Shown here piece by piece: positions 1-8,894 of a stretch of DNA of 64,000 bases. The DNA comes from Rickettsia endosymbiont of Cantharis rufa (GTDB lineage Bacteria; Pseudomonadota; Alphaproteobacteria; Rickettsiales; Rickettsiaceae): the NCBI RefSeq assembly GCF_964026445.1, contig NZ_OZ032150.1:1240001-1304000 (forward strand). The letters run 5' to 3'. The notes beneath the pieces were generated by a model. That model was not told the DNA's origin, made no database searches, and worked only from the letters and a program-made list of their open reading frames with translations. A program made the position numbers and the translations under genes. Position 1 is the stretch's first letter. Each line of letters begins with the position of its first letter.

Positions 1-58
1 CGTGAGCATAGACGAGTCTTACAAAAATTTAGTGTCAATACTTTACCGGTTGAAGCCG
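1..58. repeat. Family d palindromic repeat, cut by window start
   Basis: The first 58 bases resemble 8661-8718: both run from a GTGAG core through a CGAGTCTTAC or CGAATCTTAC stretch to a GGTTGAA or AGTTGAA tail. The left half of the element lies outside the window. It sits just downstream of the efflux-pump gene. Confidence 0.5.
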
Positions 59-60
59 TA

Positions 61-3000
61 TTAATCTTTTTTAAAAGTTTGGTATATTACGGGTATAACA
101 AAAATTGTAAATATAGTACCGATGCTTAATCCTCCAACTATTACAAAACCGATAGAATTACGAGCAGCAGCACCGGCGCCGCTTGCAAAGATTAGAGGTA
201 GAGCCCCGACTACGGCGGCAAGAGTAGTCATAAGAATTGGACGCAAGCGGAGTTTTGAGGATTCTATTATAGCCTCTCTAACATTTACTCCTTTCTCTCT
301 TAATTGGTTAGCAAATTCTACTAACATAATAGAATTTTTGGTAATTAATCCAATTAAAGTAATAAGTCCAATATTGCTATACATATTAAGGCTGTTGCCG
401 GCAAGCCAGAGAGCAAGTACGCCGCCGGTTATTGAGAAAGGTACGGCAAGTAATATTAATAAAGGGTCAGTAAAACTTTCAAATTGAGCTGCAAGCACTA
501 AATAGATAAATATAAGAGCAAATCCAAATGTTATAAGCATATTACTGTCTGCCTCTCTCATTTGTTTAATTTCTCCGATATATTCAAGCATAGTATTACT
601 AGGATCAAGTAATTTAACGGATATTTTATTAATTTCATCAATTGCGTCATCAATTTTTCTATCAGGAGCGAGATCGGAAGAAATAGTAACGGATTTTGAA
701 TTGTTATAATGGCTATATGATTTTACGGATATTGTTTCCTTAATGCTAGCTATCGACTCAAGCGGTAACATATTATTATTTGCTCTAATTAAAATTTTAC
801 TAAAGTCGCTAATATCTTTTCGCTCTTTTTGATTAGATTGTAATATAACATCGTATAAATCATTGCCCATTCTAAAATCACCGATTTGTTGACCTGCGAG
901 TAAATATTGTATTGTTCTACCGATATTTGCCAAATTCATCCCATATAAATAAGCCTTATCACGATTAATTTCTATACTTATAGTTGGCATCGCCGATTGT
1001 AAATTTCTATTGACGTTTAAGAAAATAGAGTTTGTTTTCATTATATCGATAAATTGCTGTGATATTTTATCTAGATCATCGTACTCAAGGTTTGTTTGAA
1101 TAGTGAACTCGATAGGGCTACCGGCATTCCCGCTAACCATTGAACGTGGATCCATAGCGAAAATCGACATACCTGGTATTTCGGAAAATTGCTTATTTAG
1201 CATATTCTTAATAGTTTCTTGGGAACGAGAACGCTCACCCCAGTCTTTTAACGGAATGAATCCAAAAACATTATCGCTACCGCCTGCACCTATTACCATC
1301 AGATAACCTAATATATCTTTATAATTAGCAAGGATTTTTTCTGCCTCCTTCACTACTTTAGTAGAAGATTCTAAACTAGAACCTTCCGGCCCTTTAAAAG
1401 AAACTTGCAAAAATCCATCATCTTCTTGTGGTACAAAAACTTTTTGAGTAAATTTAAAGCTGACTATCAGTACTATAAATGATGCAGCAATAATGAGAGT
1501 AAACTTCTTTTTATTGTCAAAAGTTAGCTTTAGGTAGTAAATATATTTATTTTGAATAAATTGTAGAATATCATTAAACTTTACTAAGAATTTTGGTAAG
1601 TCCGTATTATGTTTTGTGACCATACGACTCGACATCATGGGAGTCAAAGTTAAAGCAACAAATCCTGAAAACAAAACACAAAATGCTAAAGTCCAGGCAA
1701 ATTCAATAAATAATTTGCCTATAAAGCCTTCTATAAAACCGACAGGTAAAAATACGGCAGCAAGCGTAATAGTCATAGCAATGATTGCAAAACCGATTTC
1801 TTTGGAAGCAAGCAAAGCTGCTTCCATGGGTTTATGCCCCATTTCATTATATCTAAAAATATTTTCAAGCATAACTATTGCATCGTCGACGACTAAACCG
1901 ATAGCAAGTATCATAGCAAGGAGCGTAAATATATTAATAGAAAAGCCGAAAGCATACATCACGCTAAAAGTACCAATCAACGATACCGGAATCGTTATAA
2001 ACGGAATCAAGGTGATTTTAGCTGATGCAAGAAATAAATAAGTGACTAAAACTACTAATATTAAAGCTTCGAAAATTGTTTGAAATACTGCATAAATTGA
2101 TGCTTTTACCGGCGTTGCTCCATCGTATGCGATACCCATGCTTACTCCACTCGGCATTGATTCTTTAATTCTTTCTAATTCTTTAGCTACTTCATTTGAT
2201 AAATCGATGACGTTGGCTTTTGATTCTTTTATAAGACCAAGAGCAATAGAACTTTTGCCGTTATATCTAAAAATTATATCTTCATCGGGAGAAGTTAAAG
2301 ATACTTTCGCTATGTCTCGTAATTTTAGTATACTGCCGTTTTGTGTTTTTAGAATAATATTGCCAAATTCTTCTGGTGTAGATAAAGAGCCTTCAAGAGT
2401 TACTATAAAATTATTAATTCCGGTTTTAATTGTACCTGCCGGATAATCTTTATTTTGTTCTTTTATTGCGGATTCAATCTCCAATAAAGAAATTTTATGC
2501 TGATATAATTTTTTAGAGTCTGGTTCTATTCTCATTATATATTCCCTGCCACCGTAAATTTGCGACTGTCCAACCGACTCAAGTTTATCCAATGGTGTTT
2601 GTAGACTATCTTCAACAATTTTTGTTAACTCCAAATCGTTATATTGGTCGCTTTCAACACTTATGAAGAGGCTCGGAAAACTATCGGCATCAAGTTTTGC
2701 AACCGATGGGGCCTTCATATCTTGTGGAAACATGTAAGTAATATCCGATATTTTAGAGCGAACATCGTTTAATGCTATTTCAATATCGGTAGATAATAGA
2801 AACGATAAAGTAATACTACTTTCGCCGGTGGAACTTTGAGAAGTTATATAATCTAAATTTTTAACCGTCTTTAAAGTTTTTTCTATACGTGTTGTTATTT
2901 CTTTTTCCATATATAAAGCATCGGCACCTGCATAATGAGCATTGACATTTATTATAGGAACTGAAATATCCGGAGTTCCTCTAATTTGTAGTTTAGTAAA

Positions 3001-3084
3001 AAAAATTGCTCCAAGAGCTACGATAACCAAACTCAAAACCGTAGCAAAGACAGGACGCTTAATACAAATTTCAGATAATAACAT
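61..3084 (-). CDS. RND family efflux transporter permease (AcrB/MexB-like)
   Basis: Inner-membrane proton-driven exporter of the resistance-nodulation-division superfamily. It would form a trimer and pump substrates through a periplasmic adaptor and an outer-membrane channel. The 1007-residue protein is slightly shorter than E. coli AcrB (about 1050). It shows a first membrane helix at about 11-31, a large periplasmic loop, membrane helices from about 335 on, the paired acidic residues D400 and D401 of the proton relay in a GLVVDDAIVMLENI stretch, a second periplasmic loop and a second helix bundle ending near the C-terminus. The duplicated layout is typical. No adaptor or TolC-like gene is adjacent inside the window. 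The start is the first ATG after an AT-rich gap. Substrate is unknown. Confidence 0.93.
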   Translation of the reverse strand: MLLSEICIKRPVFATVLSLVIVALGAIFFTKLQIRGTPDISVPIINVNAHYAGADALYMEKEITTRIEKTLKTVKNLDYITSQSSTGESSITLSFLLSTDIEIALNDVRSKISDITYMFPQDMKAPSVAKLDADSFPSLFISVESDQYNDLELTKIVEDSLQTPLDKLESVGQSQIYGGREYIMRIEPDSKKLYQHKISLLEIESAIKEQNKDYPAGTIKTGINNFIVTLEGSLSTPEEFGNIILKTQNGSILKLRDIAKVSLTSPDEDIIFRYNGKSSIALGLIKESKANVIDLSNEVAKELERIKESMPSGVSMGIAYDGATPVKASIYAVFQTIFEALILVVLVTYLFLASAKITLIPFITIPVSLIGTFSVMYAFGFSINIFTLLAMILAIGLVVDDAIVMLENIFRYNEMGHKPMEAALLASKEIGFAIIAMTITLAAVFLPVGFIEGFIGKLFIEFAWTLAFCVLFSGFVALTLTPMMSSRMVTKHNTDLPKFLVKFNDILQFIQNKYIYYLKLTFDNKKKFTLIIAASFIVLIVSFKFTQKVFVPQEDDGFLQVSFKGPEGSSLESSTKVVKEAEKILANYKDILGYLMVIGAGGSDNVFGFIPLKDWGERSRSQETIKNMLNKQFSEIPGMSIFAMDPRSMVSGNAGSPIEFTIQTNLEYDDLDKISQQFIDIMKTNSIFLNVNRNLQSAMPTISIEINRDKAYLYGMNLANIGRTIQYLLAGQQIGDFRMGNDLYDVILQSNQKERKDISDFSKILIRANNNMLPLESIASIKETISVKSYSHYNNSKSVTISSDLAPDRKIDDAIDEINKISVKLLDPSNTMLEYIGEIKQMREADSNMLITFGFALIFIYLVLAAQFESFTDPLLILLAVPFSITGGVLALWLAGNSLNMYSNIGLITLIGLITKNSIMLVEFANQLREKGVNVREAIIESSKLRLRPILMTTLAAVVGALPLIFASGAGAAARNSIGFVIVGGLSIGTIFTIFVIPVIYQTFKKD

Positions 3085-3541
3085 AATATTTAATGGGTGT
3101 TTTTTAAAAATTTTATTCTAAATTAACGTGAATAGCGAATTATTATATAATCCTCTATTCGGTTAGAAATATTTAATATAAAAAAGTATATATTATTTTT
3201 TATTAAAAAACTTATAATTTTTTACAGGGTAGGAAATTAATTTTTGTAATTTACTACTGACAATAAATTAGGGTTTTAATGATAAATTTTCACTTTAATT
3301 ACTTGATTAAGATAGTTTTAACAGTATAACTGATGTAAAATGGCTACATTTTTCTATAAATTAGTATAATAACGTATATACTTTAAACTTTGTAAATAAC
3401 TGGCATTTGCAGTATTTGGGTAGTTTGTTATAATTAACTCACATAAAAAATATATTGATGCATATTATTGTCAGTTGTATATATTGTTTTATAAAAAAAC
3501 ATCAATACATATTAACCCATTAAAGGAGAGTTGATTTTATT
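3085..3541. other. Divergent intergenic region, efflux pump / HU
   Basis: A 457-base, very AT-rich gap between divergently transcribed genes. I see no ORF and no copy of the window's repeat families. It must hold the promoters of both neighbours; the best match found is the HU promoter at 3407-3434. The remainder shows only short A/T tracts. Confidence 0.6.
3407..3434 (+). promoter_or_regulatory. Candidate sigma-70 promoter for HU-like gene
   Basis: TTGCAG at 3407-3412 and a consensus TATAAT at 3429-3434, 16 bases apart. This predicts a start near 3441 and a leader of about 100 bases. A strong Shine-Dalgarno (AAGGAG at 3523-3528) precedes the ATG at 3542. Confidence 0.45.
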
Positions 3542-3874
3542 ATGAGTACACATAACAAACAAGAATCAAAAAAAATGAATAAAACCGAATTTATAGCATT
3601 TATGACCGACCATGGTCATAATCATAAACATGCTTCACATAAATCATTAACAAAAGCTGATGCCGAGAAAGCACTTAATTTAGTTCTTGATAGTGTGATT
3701 AGTGCTATAAATAGTCACCATAATATTAATATAACAGGTTTCGGTTCATTTGAAATACATCATAGAAAAGCACGTGAGGGTCGTAATCCAAAAACCGGAG
3801 CAAAAATGAAGATAGATGCTTACAATCAACCTACTTTTAGAGCAGGAAGAAAAATGAAAGAAGCTTGTAATTAA
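3542..3874 (+). CDS. HU/IHF-family DNA-binding protein with His-rich loop
   Basis: Histone-like DNA-bending protein of the HU/IHF fold. The C-terminal half has the family core: GFGSFEIHHRKAREGRNPKTG at about 66-86, which forms the beta-ribbon arm, and the closing FRAGRKMKE. The N-terminal helical part departs from ordinary HU: residues 24-33 (HGHNHKHASH) form a histidine cluster. The ATG at 3542 has a good ribosome-binding site 14-19 bases upstream; an internal Met at residue 12 (3575) would give the more usual HU N-terminus. The length of 110 exceeds the usual 90. It stands alone with its own promoter. Whether the His cluster binds metal is unknown. Confidence 0.88.
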   Translation: MSTHNKQESKKMNKTEFIAFMTDHGHNHKHASHKSLTKADAEKALNLVLDSVISAINSHHNINITGFGSFEIHHRKAREGRNPKTGAKMKIDAYNQPTFRAGRKMKEACN

Positions 3875-3912
3875 TGATAAGGAAGTAACTTATAGTACTG
3901 ATAATTCTCGAA

Positions 3913-3980
3913 CCCCGCTACAAGCTTGCGGGGCGACACTAGAAAAACCGGCTCATGCAACAATGCTTTGCAAAAGCCGG
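3913..3980 (+). terminator. Two GC-rich hairpins downstream of HU gene
   Basis: CCCCGC at 3913-3918 pairs with GCGGGG at 3928-3933, and CCGGCT at 3948-3953 pairs with AGCCGG at 3975-3980. They stand out in AT-rich DNA and lie 40-105 bases after the HU stop. Neither has a clear T-run, so they may be processing or end-protecting structures or repeat remnants instead of true terminators. Confidence 0.35.
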
Positions 3981-4029
3981 AATGATATATAATGCTTCTT
4001 AAGTAGAATTTATAACGATATTACAACCA

Positions 4030-4824
4030 TTGATAATCGAAAATCTAGAGTTTAACTTAAAACATAACAAGTTATATAACAGCTGGCTTATTGAAGCTGA
4101 AAATATAAGACAGGCTTTAAGAGATTTAGAAGATTTTATATATTTAAAGCTTTTTAAGAATAATATTCCTCTCATAAACAATCCTGATTATCATTTTATC
4201 GCTAGGGAAACTCCAAGTACATCTAATGTTAAAAATATTTCTATAGAGCAAATAAGAAAGTTACAAGATTTTTTAAGTAAGACTTCTGCAATTTCAGGTT
4301 ATAAAATTGCCGTAATTTATTCGGCGGATCTTATGAATTTGAATGCGGCTAATTCTTGCTTAAAAATTCTTGAAGATGCGCCAAAGAATAGTTATATTTT
4401 TTTAATTACTTCAAGAGCTGCAAGTATTATTTCTACAATTAGATCAAGATGTTTTAAAATTAATGTTAGATCATCTATCCACCATACTAAAAACGAATTA
4501 TATTCCGAGTTTATTCAGCCGATAGCAGATAATGAAACGTTAGATTTTATTAATCGTTTTACTACTAAAGACCGAGAATTATGGCTAGATTTTATTGATA
4601 ATATATTATTATTAATGAATAGAATCCTTAAAAAATCTGCTAACATTAATATTGAACTCCTAGATTTGGAAAATAAGATTTTTAATAAACTACCGAATAA
4701 GCATCCTTCATATTTACTGCAAAAATTTATCGACATAAAAAAGTTAATATATAATACCATTGATTATGATTTAGACTTAAAAACAAGTTATATATTAGTG
4801 GTGAATGAGTTCTCTAGTAATTAG
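4030..4824 (+). CDS. holB: DNA polymerase III delta' subunit (HolB)
   Basis: Clamp-loader subunit that helps load the sliding clamp during replication. The 264-residue protein is shorter than E. coli HolB (334). It keeps the AAA+ features of delta': an NAANSCLKILEDAP stretch (105-118, equivalent to the usual NALLKTLEEPP region) and the SRC motif at 139-141. There is no P-loop near the N-terminus, where relatives have GPxGxGKT, and no zinc-binding cysteine cluster; E. coli delta' also does not use ATP. The start is a TTG at 4030, the only acceptable start close to the in-frame stop at 4000-4002. The C-terminal helical domain is divergent. Confidence 0.8.
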   Translation: MIIENLEFNLKHNKLYNSWLIEAENIRQALRDLEDFIYLKLFKNNIPLINNPDYHFIARETPSTSNVKNISIEQIRKLQDFLSKTSAISGYKIAVIYSADLMNLNAANSCLKILEDAPKNSYIFLITSRAASIISTIRSRCFKINVRSSIHHTKNELYSEFIQPIADNETLDFINRFTTKDRELWLDFIDNILLLMNRILKKSANINIELLDLENKIFNKLPNKHPSYLLQKFIDIKKLIYNTIDYDLDLKTSYILVVNEFSSN

Positions 4825-4966
4825 ACCTACTTGGAAATTTTACTTCTAGGAGTAATTTGTACGTCGATCCTAACCCCTAATCCTCACGTATGTTTAAGCT
4901 CGTTGCGGTTCGAGGTGAAGTGTCTCCTTCAAATTCCTCCCTATAAGCGACTTTCCGAATAGGTCT
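4823..4966. repeat. Family f palindromic repeat
   Basis: Ends are inverted (AGACCTA at 4823, TAGGTCT ending 4966) and the interior resembles 29149-29277 (TACTTCTA, CTCACGTA, GTGAAGTG, TTCAAATTCCTC in the same order). The left end overlaps the holB stop codon. Confidence 0.6.
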
Positions 4967-5038
4967 ATTGAATCCGATACTATCCTACATGTTATCCATA
5001 AAACAGAGGTTGCTTAAAAACAGTTTATCTGAGGTTTC

Positions 5039-5157
5039 GATGTCATTCCCGCGAAAGCGGGAATCCGGGAAAAAAGCATAAATACAGCAAATTTTTAAAA
5101 TTAAAAGCTCGATTTATCTCGCTTTACCCTGGTTTCCACTTTCGTGGGAATGACATC
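5039..5157. repeat. Family a palindromic repeat (GTCATTCCCGC type)
   Basis: Starts GATGTCATTCCCGCGAAAGC and ends with the inverse GTGGGAATGACATC. The centre carries the CTCGATTTATCTCGCTTTA block shared by several family a copies in the window. An intergenic Rickettsia-palindromic-element-like sequence. Confidence 0.8.
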
Positions 5158-5225
5158 AAAAAACTAAATTACACCATGAACCAACTGTTTCCAGGCAATG
5201 CCCATAAAACCATAAAATATTATTG

Positions 5226-5254
5226 TTGCTAAAACATATTGGGCAAAATATATT
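5226..5254 (+). promoter_or_regulatory. Candidate sigma-70 promoter for ffh
   Basis: TTGCTA at 5226-5231, a spacer of exactly 17 bases, then TATATT at 5249-5254. The ffh ATG is at 5281, so the leader would be about 20 bases. Confidence 0.45.
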
Positions 5255-5280
5255 AGGACTTTATAAATTAAATTACTTAC

Positions 5281-6630
5281 ATGTTTAAAACTTTAACACA
5301 AAATTTAACGAAGATTTTTGATAGACTAGTCAGCTCAGGAATTTTAACGGAAGCTCAAATAGATGCTACTATGAGGGATATAAGAGTAGCTCTTTTGGAG
5401 TCGGATGTAGCATTGCCGGTGATAAAAAATTTTATAGCAGAAGCTAAACAAAAAGCTTTAGGGCAGGAGGTTATTAAGTCTGTTTCACCTGGACAGATGA
5501 TAATTAAAATTATTCATGAAGAGATGATAAATCTCCTAGCTTCGAGTGAAAGCGATACAAAGTTAAATTTAAATTCAAAGCCGCCGGTAAATTTATTAAT
5601 GGTAGGTCTGCAAGGTAGCGGTAAAACTACGGCGAGTGGAAAGATTGCTTTACGTCTTAAGAATCAAAATAAAAGGCCTCTACTTGTATCTCTTGATACT
5701 TATAGACCCGCAGCACAAGAGCAGCTAGCGATACTTGCAAGTTCAGTGAGTATTGATTCATTACCGATTGTTAAAGGTGAGAAACCTCTTGATATTGTCA
5801 AAAGAGCTATCGCTGAAGCTAAGCTCTCTGCTTATGACGTTGTAATTTATGATACGGCAGGTCGTACACAAATTGATAAAGAGATGATGAATGAGGCCCT
5901 TGCAATAAAAAAGATAGTAGAACCTACGGAAACTTTATTAGTAATTGACAGTATGACAGGGCAGGATGCAGTAGTTACGGCAAGTAGCTTTAATGAGGAG
6001 TTAGAAATTTCAGGATTAATTTTATCTAGAATTGACGGTGATTCTAAGGGTGGTGCGGCACTTAGTGTAAAATATATTACTAAAAAGCCGATTAAATTTT
6101 TAAGTAGTGGTGAAAAGCTAACTGATTTAGAGGAATTCAATGCTGAACGTTTAGCTTCTCGAATACTCGATATGGGCGATATTATCTCCTTTGTTGAAAA
6201 AGCCGCCAGTATAGTTGATAGAGAAGAAGCCGAAAAAACGGCATCTAAATTAAAAAAAGGTAAATTTGATCTAAATGATTATATGCAGCAAATGAGAAGC
6301 ATAAAAAAAATGGGGGGATTTGGAGGTATACTTAGTATGTTACCGGGAAGCGGTAAAATTATGGATCAAATAGATCAATCAAAATTAAATAGTAAAATAC
6401 TTGAACATCAAGAGGCAATTATTTTATCTATGACGCTGAAAGAGCGTAAAAACCCCGATATGATTAATGCCTCTCGTAGAAAACGTATAGCTGCTGGAGC
6501 AGGGACCACGGTACAAAAAGTAAATATTTTGCTAAAGCAACATAGACAAATAAGCGAGATGATGAAAAAAGCAAGTAAAATGAATCCTAAAAATCTATTA
6601 CGTAGCGGAATTGGAAAGTTGTTTTCGTAA
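5281..6630 (+). CDS. ffh: Signal recognition particle protein Ffh
   Basis: GTPase that binds signal sequences of nascent membrane and exported proteins, works with SRP RNA and delivers ribosomes to FtsY. The 449 residues show the N domain (1-100), the G domain with the P-loop GLQGSGKTT (109-117), DTYRPA (139-144) and DTAGR (191-195), and a methionine-rich M domain after about 300 containing a KKMGGFGGILSMLPG turn. Length matches the family. No SRP RNA gene was recognised in this window. It is transcribed alone and is followed by a repeat and an IS relic. Confidence 0.97.
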   Translation: MFKTLTQNLTKIFDRLVSSGILTEAQIDATMRDIRVALLESDVALPVIKNFIAEAKQKALGQEVIKSVSPGQMIIKIIHEEMINLLASSESDTKLNLNSKPPVNLLMVGLQGSGKTTASGKIALRLKNQNKRPLLVSLDTYRPAAQEQLAILASSVSIDSLPIVKGEKPLDIVKRAIAEAKLSAYDVVIYDTAGRTQIDKEMMNEALAIKKIVEPTETLLVIDSMTGQDAVVTASSFNEELEISGLILSRIDGDSKGGAALSVKYITKKPIKFLSSGEKLTDLEEFNAERLASRILDMGDIISFVEKAASIVDREEAEKTASKLKKGKFDLNDYMQQMRSIKKMGGFGGILSMLPGSGKIMDQIDQSKLNSKILEHQEAIILSMTLKERKNPDMINASRRKRIAAGAGTTVQKVNILLKQHRQISEMMKKASKMNPKNLLRSGIGKLFS

Positions 6631-6666
6631 AATGGCATTATTGTCTAGGTTTAAGCGGCTTTATAT

Positions 6667-6807
6667 GTCATTCCCGCGAAAGCGGGAATCCAGTATAACC
6701 ATATAAAAAAAACAAGTTTTTATATTGTTATATAATCAATTATGTAACTCTGTAGCAATAGCAATATTGAAGTTATTTTTCTGGATTCCCGCCTGCGCGG
6801 GAATGAC
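6667..6807. repeat. Family a palindromic repeat
   Basis: GTCATTCCCGCGAAAGCGGG at the left and the inverse CGCGGGAATGAC at the right, with a divergent centre. It abuts the left end of the IS1 relic at 6814. Confidence 0.75.
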
Positions 6808-6813
6808 AGGGGT

Positions 6814-7643
6814 GGCCGCGCCCCCGTATTGCAGCTTAGCATGAATAGTCTATAATCCTCAAACAGTAATAAAAGAGAATTATAGTTAAGGAGTTATGGC
6901 AAGAATAGATGTTAAGTGTAGATCAAGAATAGATGTTAAGTGTAGATATTATAACGACACAGAAAAAGTAGTAAAGGCGGGATATTCAATTTCAAAACAA
7001 CAGAGATATCAATGCAAGCAGTGTAATCGATATTTTTAACTGTAATATATTAATAATGCCTCTAAGCCTGGAGTCAAGGCTCAGATAGTAGATATGTCAA
7101 TCAATGGCTCTGGAGTTAGGGATACAGTAAGAGTATTAAAAGTGGGTATCAATACGGTTATCCGTGTTTTAAAAAAATCTAGCGTTAAAAAAGATAAATC
7201 ATTCTATCAATACGATAGAAGTAATTATTGCTCCTGAAATAGATGAACAATGGTCTTATGTACAGAATAAATCCAAACAAAGATGGCTTTGATATTCTTT
7301 GGATAAGATTTTGTTAAAAGTAGTTGCTTATACTTTTGGTACAAGATGTGATAGCACATCAGAATCATTACTGAAAAAAACTGGAGGATTTTAAGGTTAC
7401 TTTTTACTTTACAGATGGATAGGGAAGTTATGCTAGGTTATTAGATCCCAAAAAACACATTGTTAGTAAAAAATATACTCAACGGATAGAACGGGGTAAC
7501 TTAAATCTTAGAACAAGATGCAAAAGACTGACACGTAAAACAATTTGTTTTTCCAAGTCATTGGATATTCATGATAAAGTCATCGGAACTCTTATTGAAC
7601 GTATAGCATTTAATATCCACATCTGTAAAATGGAGGTGCGACC
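6814..7643 (+). mobile_element. Degenerate IS1-family insertion sequence, copy 1
   Basis: About 830 bases bounded by imperfect inverted ends: left GGCCGCGCCCCCGTATTGCAG at 6814; the right end, read on the other strand, is GGCCGCACCTCCATTTTACAG with the first two G pairs altered (GGGTCGCACC). About 16 of 21 positions match in copy 2, which has the intact right end. It encodes broken InsA and InsB homologues and is nearly identical to 43619-44450. No target duplication is visible. Confidence 0.8.
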
Positions 7644-7653
7644 CGAAAATTAA
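6896..7653 (+). pseudogene. IS1-family transposase InsA/InsB remnant, copy 1
   Basis: From the ATG at 6896 the frame reads an InsA-like zinc-finger region (QRYQCKQCNRYF) and stops at a TAA. Reading through gives KPGVKAQIVDMSINGSG and NTVIRVLKK, matching the helix-turn-helix part of IS1 InsA. After an A7 tract at the place where IS1 frameshifts, InsB-like sequence follows in another frame: EIDEQWSYVQNKSKQRW, then KKYTQRIERGNLNLR and SKSLDIHDKVIG, as in IS1 InsB. Defects: the TAA in insA, a TGA after KQRWL, an extra A near 7376, and a TAG in FTDG-GS (copy 2 has Trp here). A 24-base tandem duplication sits at the 5' end. Not functional. Confidence 0.8.
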
Positions 7654-7778
7654 TTAGATTTTTGAAAGAATAGCTACTCCTATTTCAAAAAAATTTTATA
7701 ATTTGCAGCAAAAAGTAATTTAATTAGATTTAAAATTTATTTTGTTAACAGTCACATATAAAATATAATTAATATAGC
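7644..7778. repeat. Repeat-like DNA resembling the rpoB-upstream elements
   Basis: The reverse strand of about 7660-7735 resembles the interior of the element at 25433-25588 (GATTTTTAAAG, AGCTATT and AATTATAA-like blocks in the same order). Terminal repeats are not recognisable, so this is probably an eroded copy. Confidence 0.35.
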
Positions 7779-7807
7779 TTGAAAAAATACTTCTAACAGG
7801 CTATATT
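7779..7807 (+). promoter_or_regulatory. Candidate sigma-70 promoter for the BI-1 family gene
   Basis: TTGAAA at 7779-7784, a 17-base spacer and TATATT at 7802-7807, about 30 bases before the ATG at 7837. Confidence 0.5.
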
Positions 7808-7836
7808 TTATTATATAAATACATATAGGTTTGTTT

Positions 7837-8547
7837 ATGATCGATTATACAAAAACTTTAACAACAGCCTCAAAAAATAAAACTTTTGATGAAGGCTTAA
7901 AAAAATACATGCTTAAAGTATATAATTATATGGCTTTAGCACTTTTATTAACCGGCGTAGCAGCCGTAACGACTATATCAGTTGAACCGCTATATAACTT
8001 AATGTTTCAAACCGGCTTTGGCACTATTATAATGTTTGCACCGCTTGGTATTGCTTTATATTTCTTTATGGGCTTCGGACGCATGAGCTTACAAACAGCT
8101 CAAGTATTATTTTGGGTTTATGCCGCTTTAACCGGTATGTCGCTTGCATATCTAGCTCTTATTTATACCGGGGCATCAATAGCACGTACTTTTTTCATTT
8201 GTTCTTCTGTTTTTGGAGCAATGAGCTTATACGGTTATAGTACAAGTAAAGATCTAACATCCATGGGTTCATTCTTTGCAATGGGTCTTATAGGTCTTAT
8301 AATTGCTTCGCTAGTTAATCTGTTTTTGAAAAGCTCAGCTCTTTCTTTTGCCACTTCTCTTATTGGAATAGTAGTATTTATGGGTTTAATAGCTTGGGAT
8401 ACTCAAAAGATTAAGTCTATGTATTATACAGCAGGAAACGATGAAGTAGGACAAAAGCTTTCTATTATGGCAGCCTTTACTTTATATTTAGATTTTATAA
8501 ATCTTTTCCTATATTTAATGAGATTTTTAGGCAATAGAAGAAATTAG
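7837..8547 (+). CDS. Bax inhibitor-1 / YccA family membrane protein
   Basis: Integral membrane protein of the BI-1/YccA (TMBIM) family. In E. coli, YccA modulates the FtsH protease, whose HflK/HflC regulators are encoded elsewhere in this window. The sequence has about seven hydrophobic segments after a short charged N-terminus, with typical motifs (FMGFGRM, FFICSSVFGAMSLYG, AWDTQKIK, LYLDFINLFLYLMRFLG). I start it at the ATG at 7837; a TTG six bases earlier is possible but less likely. The length of 236 is normal. Its biochemical role in Rickettsia is unknown. Confidence 0.92.
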   Translation: MIDYTKTLTTASKNKTFDEGLKKYMLKVYNYMALALLLTGVAAVTTISVEPLYNLMFQTGFGTIIMFAPLGIALYFFMGFGRMSLQTAQVLFWVYAALTGMSLAYLALIYTGASIARTFFICSSVFGAMSLYGYSTSKDLTSMGSFFAMGLIGLIIASLVNLFLKSSALSFATSLIGIVVFMGLIAWDTQKIKSMYYTAGNDEVGQKLSIMAAFTLYLDFINLFLYLMRFLGNRRN

Positions 8548-8759
8548 AAAGACTTTATATTTTCGTCTATAGAGGCTACGATCACCAATAGCTGGTTACA
8601 GCAAAAAGCATTAAGATCTTGACATTAAATTTAAAAGTGAAATTAACGTAGTGTGTATTAATACGTGAGTATAAGCGAATCTTACAAAATTTGGTGTTAA
8701 GACCTTAATAGTTGAATCTGCATGAATTTCGCTATTGGTATTAATAAAGATGAGGGGGG
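8548..8759. other. Gap before ankyrin gene
   Basis: No gene seen. It contains the palindromic element at 8608-8711 and ends with an ATG followed directly by a G6 tract (8750-8759) that may be the original start of the ankyrin gene. Confidence 0.5.
8608..8711. repeat. Family d palindromic repeat
   Basis: CATTAAGATCTTGAC at the left is inverted at the right as GTTAAGACCTTAATAG. The core ATTAATACGTGAGTA is the same as in the copies at 20864 and 55888. Confidence 0.6.
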
Positions 8760-8894
8760 ATTGTCAGTTTAATTAAAAAACTGAATGATGCTATTAGTAA
8801 TCAGAGAATTAAAGCTTATAAGAATCTAACAAAACAACTCTCTATAAGTGAGATTGACAATATAAGGGATGATCAAGGTTACTCCATATTACAT

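Larger units (their letters stand above)
4825..5280. other. Intergenic region holB-ffh, largely repeats
   Basis: This 456-base gap is mostly two palindromic repeats (4823-4966 and 5039-5157) plus the ffh promoter. I see no ORF. Confidence 0.7.

Noticed and set aside
122..2446. Several plus-strand ORFs of 67-141 codons opposite the efflux-pump gene
   Set aside because: They lie antisense within a well-conserved gene, have no family similarity and no ribosome-binding sites.
4825..5280. SRP RNA gene near ffh
   Set aside because: No GGAAGGAAGCAGCC-like core or matching hairpin was found in the gap; it holds repeats.
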